A stretch of DNA of 64,000 nucleotides from contig DIPM01000005.1 in the NCBI GenBank assembly GCA_002427105.1, forward strand, positions 1 through 64,000, written 5' to 3'. Shown piece by piece: positions 54,501 through 63,029 of the stretch. The notes beneath the pieces are model-generated. The model searched no databases, was not told where the DNA came from, and saw nothing but the letters and a program-made list of their open reading frames with translations. The translations under genes were made by a program, and so were the position numbers. Position 1 is the stretch's first letter, and the number at the start of each line of letters is the position of its first letter. The stretch comes from Marinilabiliaceae bacterium UBA5488 (GTDB lineage: Bacteria; Bacteroidota; Bacteroidia; Bacteroidales; Marinilabiliaceae).

Positions 54501-54719
54501 CGAGTTAAGGCTATTCTCAAGCAGCCTGGTAACATTTGTCTCAACCTCACTTGCATTAGCTCCCGGGTAGGAAGTCATTACCGAAATGTAAGGAGGCTCA
54601 ATTTCAGGAAACTGATCAATAGGCAGCCTTTGCAAAGAAAAGACTCCGAGTACTATCACGGCTACAAACACTAATACTGTAGTAACCGGCTTATTTATCG
54701 ATGTTTTAAATATACTCAT
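51528..54719 (-). CDS. RND efflux pump, inner-membrane subunit (HAE1-type)
   Basis: This 1063-residue pump of the AcrB type has 12 transmembrane helices and two large periplasmic loops. The proton-relay Asp pair is in IGMVVDDAIVVLENI (about 405). PAQTGTGK is absent, as expected for a proton-driven pump. QFPEIEPPYISVMTSYPGAN at the start and NGIVLVDYTNLMRDRGYE in the second half are family marks. A cytoplasmic tail of about 40 residues ends in acidic residues. It probably exports drugs or amphiphiles rather than metals, since no Met/His metal path is evident. Confidence 0.95.
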   Translation of the reverse strand: MSIFKTSINKPVTTVLVFVAVIVLGVFSLQRLPIDQFPEIEPPYISVMTSYPGANASEVETNVTRLLENSLNSVDGLKEITSRSQDHLSMVTLELEWGINLDEVINDVRSYIDMAKDNLPSGAKTPFIFKFSTSSMPILQYAVTANESYAGLDKLLNDVVIPQLNRVDGIGNISLLGTPERLVYVDIDQQKLDAYAIPLELVGGAISKNNLNMSSGTIKMPKDQYQLQVRSEYIESSEILDIVVSTTSEGKQVFVRDIASVRDTIKDLTLDEKINSRDGVRIMVAKQSGANTVEISKQVRAEMEKISKILPSDVELTVIYDSADDIKDSISSLEETIFLALIFVVLVVLLFLGRWRATFIIAVTIPIALVVSFVYLAVADSSLNIISLSSLTIAIGMVVDDAIVVLENIMKHIERGSSPREAAIYGTNEVWVSVLASTLVIVAVFLPLTMLGGIAGIMFKELGWIVTVVIVTSLAVAISLTPMLSSRLLKPRKLIIGRKGELGFEEEKKTWYDKHVVSAFDRLDQWYAKVLRASLKKKKRTVFIAFLIFGVSMLPVIFGWIGTDFMQQTDMGRVSVTVELNRGTRIEETLKTSRALEARFMELAPEIELIATSAGSNDEAGLSALFSSTSNYKISMTIICSDKSERERSIFEIAEVLRGEMGQYPEIIDYQASVASGMGGAASTVDVDIYGHDFDQTNILAETIRRTITENVEGARDVIVSRDEDRAELKIDLDKEKLSRHGLDAATVSSYIHNRVTGMTAGFLKEDGDEHAILVRLTENDRNSISAVENLSIPTPSGGVLKLSEIAVVEEYFTPPSIERKSRQRLVSVKVTPYKTSLGELAVQIEEVIAPIQLPQGVTLRLAGDYEEQQETFADMGLLMLLIVILVYIVMASQFESFGKPLIIMMSVPFAISGVVMALFITGVSLDMIGALGAIMLVGIVVKNGIVLVDYTNLMRDRGYELSEAIALSGASRLRPVLMTACTTILGMLPMALSVGAGSEMWRPMGIVIIGGLIVSTVVTLVLVPVLYGIMSKHGERDKEKKVRKEYVFMNIDVDEASSGDNN

Positions 54720-54813
54720 CTTAATTTATTTCAATTGTTGGGCACAGATAAGCAGGCAAGGACACAAAAGGACGGCTTCAACAGTCACTAATCCTGCCCG
54801 ATATACCTTTACT

Positions 54814-55830
54814 TTACTTTACTATATTCAACTTCACGCCATCAACCAGACGACCTTGTCCGACGACCACAGCCTCAACTCCTGCAACAATTTCGGGGGC
54901 GTGAACTTCAACCAAATCATCAACTCGTTTGCCCATAGTAACACTCACTCTTTTGGAATAACCATTATCATTAATAAACATATAACGCTCGTTTGTACCA
55001 ATCATTTTCAAGACAGACTGATAGGGAACCATCACGGCCTTAACAGCCTCAGTCTCCATAGTTGTCTGAACATACATCCCGGGGCGAAGCTTTCCGTTTT
55101 GATTTACAATTTTCAACTTGGCATTAAAGGTGTGAGTCGATGCATCAATTGTGGGATACACGATTTCAATAAGCGCATCAAAGCTTTCGTTTTTGTAAAT
55201 ATCAGAGCTCAGCCTAAGCTTCATACCTTCTTTCACATAAGGCACATAGCTTTCAGGGATGGCTATTAAGGCCTTCAGGAGGTGAGTCTGGGTAAGCTCA
55301 AGAATTGGAGGATTGCCGCCATAGAGTTCACCAACCTCATAATTTCTGGCTGATACAACTCCGCGAATAGGTGATTTCACAAAGGTATTGGATGTCAAAA
55401 AGTCCAAATTCTCTTTGGTCTGATCGTATGCAAGTTTAGTCTGATCATAAACCTGCTTTGCAACAGCACCTGTTTCGTTAAGCACCTTAACCCTGTCGTA
55501 CTCAACGCCGGCATTTGAAAAAGCCAACTTCACATTATTAAGTTGCGTCTGATCCATGCGAACCAACAAATCGCCGGGCTTTACCTGTGTTCCCACCTCG
55601 ACATAAATATGTTCAATGATTCCGGTCTGTGATGGAGAAATATTAACCGTTTCATATCCTTCCAGAGTAGTTGAAATACTAATATCCCGTGCGATGGTAG
55701 TCTCCTCAAGCGACATTACTTTAACATTCTCAACGCGCTCTTCCTCAACTTCTTTAGAAGCTTTTCCACCGCAAGAGGCCATGGAAAATATAAGACTTGC
55801 AATAAGTATGTATCTGAATAAGCTGTTCAT
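54814..55830 (-). CDS. RND periplasmic adaptor lipoprotein
   Basis: This 338-residue membrane-fusion protein has a lipobox (FSMASC, Cys20). A barrel-lipoyl segment follows (VNISPSQTGIIEHIYVEVGT, then QVKPGDLLVRMD), a short alpha hairpin (about 100-135), then KSPIRGVVSARNYEVGELY and a beta-barrel with LRPGMYVQTTMETEA. It should join the RND pump to TolC. It sits between them in the operon, 94 bp before the pump gene. Confidence 0.93.
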   Translation of the reverse strand: MNSLFRYILIASLIFSMASCGGKASKEVEEERVENVKVMSLEETTIARDISISTTLEGYETVNISPSQTGIIEHIYVEVGTQVKPGDLLVRMDQTQLNNVKLAFSNAGVEYDRVKVLNETGAVAKQVYDQTKLAYDQTKENLDFLTSNTFVKSPIRGVVSARNYEVGELYGGNPPILELTQTHLLKALIAIPESYVPYVKEGMKLRLSSDIYKNESFDALIEIVYPTIDASTHTFNAKLKIVNQNGKLRPGMYVQTTMETEAVKAVMVPYQSVLKMIGTNERYMFINDNGYSKRVSVTMGKRVDDLVEVHAPEIVAGVEAVVVGQGRLVDGVKLNIVK

Positions 55831-55857
55831 AATTATATTGATTTTTTATTTTAAATA

Positions 55858-57147
55858 TTAGTTATTTCGGGTGTTTAGTAATTGCTCCAGTTCGATTTGT
55901 GCATTTACCAAATCAAGAAGAGACTGAACATAGGTGCTTTGAGCATTGATAAGTTCAGTGCCTGCATTGGTCAGATCAAGGCTTGACGACATACCTTGCT
56001 CGTATTTTTGCGACACATTGTTAAGCATACGTTGTACGACCACCAGGTTCTCCTTTTGAGTCTCGTAGTTTTCAAACGATGAGCTCAGATTGTAAGCCAA
56101 CTGCCTGTGCTGAATAATCAGCGACTCACGTGCAGTATCATAGCTGTTAAGCTGTTTTTGATACCCAAGCTTTGCTTCCTCCAACCCTTTCATACGGCTC
56201 CAGCTTGAAAAAATCGGAACTTTCAAGCTCATGCCAAACATGTTAGGAGGAGTAGAATTCATCGTAGGCTCATCGCTAAGAAATTCTTTTTTTGTATATG
56301 AGTAGAACGCGGTAAGTGATGGAGCAAACTCCCACTTCTTTAGCGATATCTGCTTTTTAGAGAGATTGAGGTTCTCCTGAAGTAGTTGATACGAAAAGTT
56401 ATTATTAAGCATAAACTCACTATCTAAGAGGGCAACTGCATCGTTGACGCTTAAAAGCTCTTCAACACCCTGTGTCAGCTCCAGCTCAGTATTGACATCC
56501 AGTCCCAACTGAAGGCGCAGAGCATTGTAAACCATTTCGAGTGAGCGCTTTGCACTGTTCACGCCATTCTTCATTGAAGCCACTTGAACGGCGATGCGGT
56601 CGGCATCAGTCTGTTCGGATATTCCAACGGCAACGGAACTCTCAGTATAGGTTTTCATTTTCTCAAGGTTCACCAGGTTCTTCTCCAGCAGCTCGACAGT
56701 TTGCCCCGTCACCAAGGCCGAAAAATAAAGCGTCTTGACCTGGTCAGCAACTTGCTGCTCAGTCTGTTTATGCGTAATATCGGCCATATCGCCGGCAATC
56801 TTCTTCATCTGCACACCAACCACCTGGGCGCCGCTTAATGCAACAGCCGCGGTGGCTCCAAAAGTAATAGAGTTGGGCATCGAAATCTTAAACTCACCCA
56901 AATCCATTGAATAACCAAACATGTTTGTATAATCCGCTGTAAGACTAACTTGAGGCAGCATCGTAGCAAGTGCTTGCCAACGACTCGCCTCCGCAATTTT
57001 AATATCGAGCGAGGCGTTCTTCAACTCACGATTATGGTTCAGGGCAAAAGTCTGCGCTTCGCTAAGGCTGAGCTGCAGGCTATCCTGAGCCTTAAGCGCA
57101 GAGAAACTAATTACTGCTAAAAAAAGTACTAAAATTCTGTTTTGCAT
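55858..57147 (-). CDS. TolC-family outer-membrane efflux protein
   Basis: This 429-residue channel protein has a signal peptide (MQNRILVLFLAVISFSALKA, 1-20) and the duplicated TolC helical domain (LQLSLSEAQTFALNHNRELK in the first repeat, DLTNAGTELINAQSTYVQSL in the second). It is the first gene of the RND operon. The frame extends to 57204, but the ATG at 57147 is the natural start before the signal peptide. A 243-bp region separates it from the divergent LytS-type kinase. Confidence 0.92.
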   Translation of the reverse strand: MQNRILVLFLAVISFSALKAQDSLQLSLSEAQTFALNHNRELKNASLDIKIAEASRWQALATMLPQVSLTADYTNMFGYSMDLGEFKISMPNSITFGATAAVALSGAQVVGVQMKKIAGDMADITHKQTEQQVADQVKTLYFSALVTGQTVELLEKNLVNLEKMKTYTESSVAVGISEQTDADRIAVQVASMKNGVNSAKRSLEMVYNALRLQLGLDVNTELELTQGVEELLSVNDAVALLDSEFMLNNNFSYQLLQENLNLSKKQISLKKWEFAPSLTAFYSYTKKEFLSDEPTMNSTPPNMFGMSLKVPIFSSWSRMKGLEEAKLGYQKQLNSYDTARESLIIQHRQLAYNLSSSFENYETQKENLVVVQRMLNNVSQKYEQGMSSSLDLTNAGTELINAQSTYVQSLLDLVNAQIELEQLLNTRNN

Positions 57148-57353
57148 CTTTGCTAATTTGATTTTCCACACATCTATATAAAGTAATTCGAATGCAAATA
57201 TCACTACAATTATCGCAATCCTAAAAACAATTCAAGGAAAGGCGGTTTGATTTCAATAAACAAGCGTAATTTTTCAATCAATCAACATCTTGATATAAAT
57301 CTTCTATTCGTTGAATAATCAGGCAAATAGACTAAAAATACATTTGAATCATC

Positions 57354-57361
57354 TACTTTTG
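57354..57361 (+). promoter_or_regulatory. TAnnTTTG -7 box for the LytS/LytTR pair
   Basis: TACTTTTG fits the -7 consensus, 30 bp before the GTG start of the kinase. It lies in the divergent region shared with the RND operon. No strong dyad is visible there. Confidence 0.45.
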
Positions 57362-57390
57362 TTGCTCAAATAACTGAAATAAGGATTAAA

Positions 57391-58419
57391 GTGGATAAAA
57401 CAAAATTCAACACGCTTATTAAGAAACTTCCCAACTATGCTTTATGGGTAATGCTATTCCTTTTTTACTTCGCCATTGGCGCACAGTTTAACTTCGTTCG
57501 GGGAACATATCAAGCCTTATTACTGACCTTCCTGCAGCTTACAGCATATTACGTCAACCTAAAATGTTTCATGCCAAAATATTACGGCTCAAGTAAACGC
57601 CGTTATAATATTTTCTCGCTGCTCTTTGTACTAGGCCTTGCACTCTTTGGAGTCGCAATGGAAATTATCTATGTCAAATTATTGCCCGAGTATGCACCTC
57701 CAAAACTACATCTTGCCGGAGCCTTTGCCTTCTCTTTAATTTTTGTATTGGTAGCATTTTGGGGCGGTATTACCAAATTCTTAATTGGACGACAGGAAAA
57801 AACAAATACTGAGCTGGAAGCGCTTAGACGCGAAAATGCCGAAAGTGAACTGAAGTTTTTAAAAACCCAGATAAATCCGCACTTCTTGTTTAATGCCCTT
57901 AACAACATATATTCGATGGCATACACGGGCGACAAGTCGACCCCTGAAAAGATAACCATGCTCTCGGATATGCTGCGCTATGTGCTCTACGACTGCGAAT
58001 CAGACTATATTTCTCTTTATAAGGAGATTGATTATATATCAAGCTTTCTGGAATTTCAGCAGTTGAAGACCGAAAATCGTCAAAACATTGAGTTTAACAT
58101 CGGTTTATTCGATGAAAATTACCAAATTGCACCCATGTTTTTGGTCGGTTTTGTCGAAAATGCCTTTAAGCACAGCAAAATTGAAAAAGACAAATCGGGC
58201 TTCGTTAGTATCTACCTATGGCAATCAAGCGAAAAGTTTTACTTCAGCGTAGAAAACAGCATGCCCGAGGTAGTTGCCATATCAAGCCAGATTAAACTGG
58301 GGGGAATAGGAATTGAAAATGCCAAAAGCAGACTGGCCTTAATGTATCCCAATAAGCACAAACTGCAAATCACAAAAACAGATAACAGGCATAAGGTGGT
58401 TCTTGAACTTTACAAATAA
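57391..58419 (+). CDS. LytS/YehU-type sensor histidine kinase
   Basis: This 342-residue kinase has four N-terminal transmembrane helices (about 15-130) with no recognisable periplasmic sensor, then a short coiled coil. The PF06580-type kinase core has the phospho-His box LKTQINPHFLFNALNNIYSM (about 155-174) and ATPase motifs MFLVGFVENAFKHSK (N box) and GGIGIENAKSRL (G box). The start is GTG at 57391. It overlaps the response regulator start by one base, so they form a two-component pair, transcribed away from the RND operon. Confidence 0.93.
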   Translation: MDKTKFNTLIKKLPNYALWVMLFLFYFAIGAQFNFVRGTYQALLLTFLQLTAYYVNLKCFMPKYYGSSKRRYNIFSLLFVLGLALFGVAMEIIYVKLLPEYAPPKLHLAGAFAFSLIFVLVAFWGGITKFLIGRQEKTNTELEALRRENAESELKFLKTQINPHFLFNALNNIYSMAYTGDKSTPEKITMLSDMLRYVLYDCESDYISLYKEIDYISSFLEFQQLKTENRQNIEFNIGLFDENYQIAPMFLVGFVENAFKHSKIEKDKSGFVSIYLWQSSEKFYFSVENSMPEVVAISSQIKLGGIGIENAKSRLALMYPNKHKLQITKTDNRHKVVLELYK

Positions 58420-59186
58420 TGGCACAACAGGTTAAATTTAAGTGTATTGTAATAGATGATGAGTTTCTTGCCAGAAAACTGCTGGCCGACTACATTTCAA
58501 AAATTCCGCAATTTACCCTTGTCGCGTCTTTCGACTCCCCCATGGCTGCGATTGACACCATCGCAACCGGCGAAATAGACGTAGTTTTCACCGATATAGA
58601 AATGCCCGATATGTCGGGCATGGATTTTATCAAGAACATGTCGCCTCAAATGGTGCCCATTGTAGTCTTCGTTACTGCTTACCCTCAATATGCTGTTCAG
58701 GGCTTCGAAGTGAATGCGACAGAGTACCTGCTAAAACCTGTTTCTTTCACACGCTTTGTTAAGGCTGTAAACAAAATCACTACCTATCTGACCTTCAGAA
58801 ACAAACTCAAAGACCTCCCACGGGATGGAAAGCGACCGGCTCTTGAGCCAAAGAGTGATGAAAAGAATTTCATAATAGTCAAATCGGATCGTAAGATTGT
58901 CAAACTTCTCCACAATGATATCTACTATATCGAAGGGGCACTTGAATATGTGACTTTTCATACCACAACGGGCAAAATAATGGGGCTTTTCTCCCTTCGC
59001 AACCTTGAACAAGAGCTGCCAAAGGAGAACTTTATGAGGATTCACAAATCATACATCGTTGCCCTGAACAAAATAACGGAGATACAGGGCAATCAGGTTA
59101 CTGTCGACGGTAATCAGATAAGCGTAAGCAAGACTATTAAGCCGGCCCTTCTTGAGCACTTTTCGGGTTTACATAATCATAAATAA
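58419..59186 (+). CDS. LytTR-family response regulator
   Basis: This 255-residue regulator has a receiver domain (VIDDEFLARKLL; phospho-Asp59 in VVFTDIEMPDMSGMDFI, with conserved Thr and Lys in FVTAYPQ and LLKPVSF). A LytTR DNA-binding domain (about 145-250) follows, with IVKSDRKIVKLLHNDIYYIE, ENFMRIHKSYIVALNKI and SKTIKPALLEHF. It is coupled to the upstream kinase. Its target may include the divergent RND operon, by position only. Confidence 0.93.
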   Translation: MAQQVKFKCIVIDDEFLARKLLADYISKIPQFTLVASFDSPMAAIDTIATGEIDVVFTDIEMPDMSGMDFIKNMSPQMVPIVVFVTAYPQYAVQGFEVNATEYLLKPVSFTRFVKAVNKITTYLTFRNKLKDLPRDGKRPALEPKSDEKNFIIVKSDRKIVKLLHNDIYYIEGALEYVTFHTTTGKIMGLFSLRNLEQELPKENFMRIHKSYIVALNKITEIQGNQVTVDGNQISVSKTIKPALLEHFSGLHNHK

Positions 59187-59220
59187 GTATTTATACACTT
59201 TTTTATTATGAATTAGGGGC

Positions 59221-59228
59221 TATTTTTG
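59221..59228 (+). promoter_or_regulatory. TAnnTTTG -7 box for yeiH
   Basis: TATTTTTG matches the consensus, 51 bp upstream of the yeiH ATG, and suggests that this gene is transcribed separately from the two-component pair. Confidence 0.4.
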
Positions 59229-59279
59229 CAAGTTGCTTTACAGCAAAGTAATTTGTAGAAATCGTACTAAACTTTAATT

Positions 59280-60569
59280 ATGGGTAATAAATCGGAGAAA
59301 AGCGGGCTCTTGAATATTGGACAAGACTGGGCGTCCGTGGTGGCAGGGTTCTTAATGATAGCAATAATCTTATTTGCCGGATATAATATACAGGTTCCAT
59401 CGTTTGCCGGGAAAACCGGATGGGGAGATTTCTCATCACTTTTAGCTGGACTGTTTTCCTCACAACAAGCTCTTTCTGTTTCTGCAACTCTACTATTATT
59501 TTTGACCATCGCGATTATTGGGATAAAATTGAGCGGCGAACCACTAAAGCATTTCATCCCGGGGTTTATTACACTTTTCGTTCTGGCTCTTGTTGCTCAG
59601 ATAATCTCATCATTTACCGGCTTCAAAAACTATGGCCTTGAAACGGTAATCTTTTCGCTGGCTATCGGTTTGCTTATAGGAAACCTGACACAGCTGCCGT
59701 CCTGGATTCGTTCGGCACTGCATACAGAGCTGTATGTAAAAATAGGCTTGATTTTATTGGGCGGCACCATTTTGTTTGGCGACATCCTCAAGGCCGGTGG
59801 CCTGGGTATGATACAGGCCGTGGTAGTGGTGTTTGGCGTGTGGTACTTTGCTTTTTGGTTAGCCAAAAAATTGAAAGTAGATGACGAATATGCCACACTA
59901 CTGGCAAGTGCAGTGTCAATTTGCGGCGTGTCGGCAGCCATTGCAACGGCCGGCGCCATTAATGGCGACAAAAAGAAGCTTTCACTGGTGGTTTCGCTGG
60001 TGCTTATCGTAGCCGTCCCTATGATGGTATTTATGCCTATCCTGGCTCAATGGATAGGCCTCTCGGATGAAGTAACCGGAGCCTGGCTGGGAGGCACAAT
60101 TGACACTACCGGTGCTGTTGTAGGCGCGGGAACTATTGCAGGCGAAACCGGGCTAAAGTATGCCACCATCATAAAATTCTCACAAAACGTACTCCTTGGT
60201 GTTGCTGCTTTTGCCATATCCATATTCTGGGCCTACCGCAACAGGGATGGGGAGAAGCGCGAGCGGGTATCATTGAGCGTACTATGGGAACGCTTTCCGA
60301 AATTCGTATTGGGATTTGTTGCGGTCTCAATAATCTACTCCTTTCTTCTGGATGCAGATACTGCCAGAGAATCGGGCAAATTCCTTAAATCATTTAGCGG
60401 CTTTTGGTTCAATCTGGCTTTTATCAGCATAGGCCTGGAAACACGATTTGCCGATTTCAAAAAACTTGACAACAAGGGTCCCGTAAATACCTTCTTGATT
60501 GCACAAGGCTTTAATATAATACTGACGCTGATTGTAGCCTATGTTCTATTTGAACTGATAGCTAAATAA
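59280..60569 (+). CDS. yeiH: YeiH-family membrane protein (putative sulfate exporter family)
   Basis: This 429-residue integral membrane protein with about ten to eleven helices belongs to the YeiH/UPF0324 family (PF03601). Characteristic stretches are SAVSICGVSAAIATAGAING (about 212-231), GAWLGGTIDTTGAVVGAGTI and the final GLETRFADFKKL. Members are annotated as putative sulfate or sulfonate exporters on weak evidence. It has its own probable promoter and no clear partner. Confidence 0.9.
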   Translation: MGNKSEKSGLLNIGQDWASVVAGFLMIAIILFAGYNIQVPSFAGKTGWGDFSSLLAGLFSSQQALSVSATLLLFLTIAIIGIKLSGEPLKHFIPGFITLFVLALVAQIISSFTGFKNYGLETVIFSLAIGLLIGNLTQLPSWIRSALHTELYVKIGLILLGGTILFGDILKAGGLGMIQAVVVVFGVWYFAFWLAKKLKVDDEYATLLASAVSICGVSAAIATAGAINGDKKKLSLVVSLVLIVAVPMMVFMPILAQWIGLSDEVTGAWLGGTIDTTGAVVGAGTIAGETGLKYATIIKFSQNVLLGVAAFAISIFWAYRNRDGEKRERVSLSVLWERFPKFVLGFVAVSIIYSFLLDADTARESGKFLKSFSGFWFNLAFISIGLETRFADFKKLDNKGPVNTFLIAQGFNIILTLIVAYVLFELIAK

Positions 60570-60648
60570 AGCATAGGGAATCAGGATTTTATTAGGAATT
60601 AACCTCCCGTGGATGTTCCTTTTTTATAACTTGAGAAAAAAAAACTAA

Positions 60649-61473
60649 ATGGGGATATTCAACTGGGGTGGCAAAGGTGGTGAAGACAAGCTACAGCTAA
60701 AAAAGCTGGGACTTGCTCTTAGCGGAGGCAGCGCCCGGGGCCTTGCCCATATCGGAATTTTGAGGGCGCTTGAAGAAGCCAGTATTGTCCCGGATATAAT
60801 TTCCGGAACCAGCATGGGTGCATTAGTGGGCGTCTTATATGCGGCAGGCCTGAGCCCGAATCAAATAAAAGATACAGTAAACAAGGAACCCCTGCTGAAA
60901 ATGGTAAGACCGGCCTGGGGTCAGCACGGCCTCTTCAAAGTTGGAGAATTACGAAAAGTGCTTGAGAAACATATTCCGAAAGATGACTTTGGGTCCTTAA
61001 AAACTCCTTTCTATGTAGCCGTTTCAAATATTAACAAGGGTCATAAAGAAATTATCAGCGAAGGGTCTCTCTTCGATTATGTACTAGCCTCTTGTGCCGT
61101 TCCTGTAATTTTTGCTCCCATGGTTATTAATGGCACAACCTACATTGATGGTGCCCTCTACGACAACCTGCCCGCCGATGCTATACGCCCTCTTTGCAAA
61201 ACCTTGATAGGGATTCATGTAAATTACATTGGTGAGCAAAAACAATTCACCAGTATTATAGATGTTGCAGGCCGGACTTTCAGCTTAAGCATCGGCGAAA
61301 ACGTCCGTGCTGCCATGGAATCATGTGATTACCTGATAGATCCACCAGCAATAACAGATTTCTCACTTTGGGACTACGACAAGGCAGATGCCATAATAGA
61401 AACAGGCTATAGCTTCACCAAAGAATGGCTCGAACAGCACTCATCGCTATTATCCGACATTTCAAATCGCTAA
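60649..61473 (+). CDS. Patatin-like phospholipase (RssA/YchK-like)
   Basis: This 274-residue lipid hydrolase has no signal peptide. The oxyanion Gly-rich loop LALSGGSARGLAHIG (22-36), the nucleophile Ser55 in the GTSMG elbow (53-57) and the catalytic Asp in YIDGALYDNLP (about 166-176) form the patatin Ser-Asp dyad. The protein is short and single-domain, like RssA/YchK. The physiological lipid is unknown. It lies 79 bp after yeiH. Confidence 0.92.
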   Translation: MGIFNWGGKGGEDKLQLKKLGLALSGGSARGLAHIGILRALEEASIVPDIISGTSMGALVGVLYAAGLSPNQIKDTVNKEPLLKMVRPAWGQHGLFKVGELRKVLEKHIPKDDFGSLKTPFYVAVSNINKGHKEIISEGSLFDYVLASCAVPVIFAPMVINGTTYIDGALYDNLPADAIRPLCKTLIGIHVNYIGEQKQFTSIIDVAGRTFSLSIGENVRAAMESCDYLIDPPAITDFSLWDYDKADAIIETGYSFTKEWLEQHSSLLSDISNR

Positions 61474-61561
61474 CTCAACAAATCATTAATCATTTAATCA
61501 ATTCAACTTATTCAATCCCGAAACAGCTAATCACTTCTTTAAGTTGCCTTTGTAAACCAAG

Positions 61562-61658
61562 CGGCATAGCCGAGCGACAACTTCGTCGTTTCAATCTCTG
61601 TAGTCTCCTGACTACAAAAATAAAGAGCCCCCGCTGCCGCACGATTGCATCGTGTGGC
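61562..61658. repeat. Four consecutive short hairpins (REP-like cluster)
   Basis: Four inverted repeats follow one another: CGGC-ATA-GCCG (61562-61572), CGAC-AACTTC-GTCG (61575-61588), TGTAGTC-TCCT-GACTACA (61599-61616) and GCCGCACGAT-TGC-ATCGTGTGGC (61636-61658, one wobble). The 314-bp gap 61474-61787 has no convincing gene. This clustering resembles REP/BIME-type intergenic repeats, although a transcription-related role after the patatin gene is possible. Confidence 0.55.
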
Positions 61659-61716
61659 TTATTTACAAAACTCAGCAATTCAGCAGCAATGTCGTTTAGA
61701 TAAGATTAAAAATTTC

Positions 61717-61724
61717 TATCTTTG
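61717..61724 (+). promoter_or_regulatory. TAnnTTTG promoter for the DUF418 gene
   Basis: TATCTTTG fits the -7 consensus, and TTTA at 61695-61698 sits about 18 bp upstream where a -33 element belongs. The ATG at 61788 would follow a leader of about 57 nt, which supports that start over the upstream in-frame TTG at 61722. Confidence 0.5.
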
Positions 61725-61787
61725 ACTTACCGCACAAATGCCGGCAGTATAAGGTCCAAATTAAGAAATTTTACACCTAAGTTTGAT

Positions 61788-62966
61788 ATGACAACAGTAA
61801 AAACTGCCCTTAAGCGTATAACCGTACTTGACGCCCTGAGGGGTTTTGCCCTTATCTCCATCATGCTGCTTCATAATGTTGAGCGCTTCGAAGTTTATGG
61901 TTTGCCTGATCTGCACCTATGGCTGCAAAAGTCTGACCGGGTGGTTTGGGATAGCTTTTTCTTCCTGTTTGGGGGGAAATCCTATGCAATTTTCGCTCTT
62001 TTGTTTGGAGTAACATTTTTTATTCAATCGCACAATCAGGAAAAGATAGGCAAGGATTTCAGGCCACGCTTCGTGTGGCGCATGTTTTGGCTTCTAATCT
62101 TTGGAGTGATAAACACCCTCTTTTATCAAGGGGAAATACTTGTGTTATATGCTCTTGTGGGTATTTTAATACTACCCTTTGTACGCCTTAGCAATAAAGC
62201 TCTGCTTATATCATCAGCATTCTTCCTGCTGCAACCAATATTGTGGATACGGACTTTCGTGGCTGTTGCCCGGCCTGACTTAGGGCTTAGCGAGCCTGTC
62301 TATATGCCTTTTTATCAAGCAGTAGGAGATGTTTTGAAAAGCCCCTCCATGCTTGAAATTATGAAAAGTAATCTTTGTACTGGGCGCATAGCCTCTTTAT
62401 TATGGTATTGGGAAAACGGGCGAATAGAGCAGACTCTTGGGCTTTTCATCTTAGGCTTTTGGATGGGACGTAAAAGCCTCTTTAAAGATACAGAAGAGAA
62501 CCTTCGCTTATGGCGAAAAATTATTATTATTGCCTCACTGGCTTTCTTTCCTCTCTTGCTGCTCAAATCAAATACGGCCTGGCTCAGCTCTTCCGAAGCT
62601 GTAGCAGAATATCTTGGGCGAATTATTGGTCTATGGTCTAACTTAGCCCTGGCCACAGTTTGGGTAAGCGCTTTTGTTCTTCTATTTTATAAAACTAAAG
62701 CGGGAAAATGGCTCGACAAACTCTCGCCGGTAGGCCGCATGAGCCTGACAAACTACCTTGTCCAATCCATTATAGGAGCCACAATTTATTACGGCTACGG
62801 ACTGGCAATGTACAAATACTCGGGCTATACTACCAGCTTGTTGATAGGGGTACTGCTTGCCTCTATTCAGATTATATACAGCACCTGGTGGTTTAAGCAT
62901 TTCAAACGAGGCCCTTTAGAGGGCTTGTGGCACAGCATTACATGGCTTGGGCGTTCTAAATCCTAA
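61788..62966 (+). CDS. DUF418/YeiB-type integral membrane protein
   Basis: This 392-residue membrane protein has about nine helices. The N-terminal segment ITVLDALRGFALISIMLLHN (about 11-30) is shared with acyltransferase-3-like proteins. The C-terminal DUF418 domain contains GRMSLTNYLVQSIIGATIYY (about 318-337). Function is unknown; transport or transfer of an acyl or cell-envelope group is sometimes suggested. The frame opens upstream at 61722, but the ATG at 61788 gives the family start and fits the promoter. Confidence 0.88.
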   Translation: MTTVKTALKRITVLDALRGFALISIMLLHNVERFEVYGLPDLHLWLQKSDRVVWDSFFFLFGGKSYAIFALLFGVTFFIQSHNQEKIGKDFRPRFVWRMFWLLIFGVINTLFYQGEILVLYALVGILILPFVRLSNKALLISSAFFLLQPILWIRTFVAVARPDLGLSEPVYMPFYQAVGDVLKSPSMLEIMKSNLCTGRIASLLWYWENGRIEQTLGLFILGFWMGRKSLFKDTEENLRLWRKIIIIASLAFFPLLLLKSNTAWLSSSEAVAEYLGRIIGLWSNLALATVWVSAFVLLFYKTKAGKWLDKLSPVGRMSLTNYLVQSIIGATIYYGYGLAMYKYSGYTTSLLIGVLLASIQIIYSTWWFKHFKRGPLEGLWHSITWLGRSKS

Positions 62967-62987
62967 ACCAGCTGATAAATTATTCAG

Positions 62988-63015
62988 GCAGCCGCGCAAT
63001 AACTTGCGCGGCTGC
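62988..63015. terminator. Hairpin between convergent DUF418 and fluC genes
   Basis: GCAGCCGCGCAA and TTGCGCGGCTGC form a perfect 12-bp stem with a TAAC loop, 21 bp after the DUF418 stop and 14 bp before the end of fluC. No long T-run follows in either direction; it probably serves as a shared terminator. Confidence 0.65.
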
Positions 63016-63029
63016 TACTAATAAATTAA

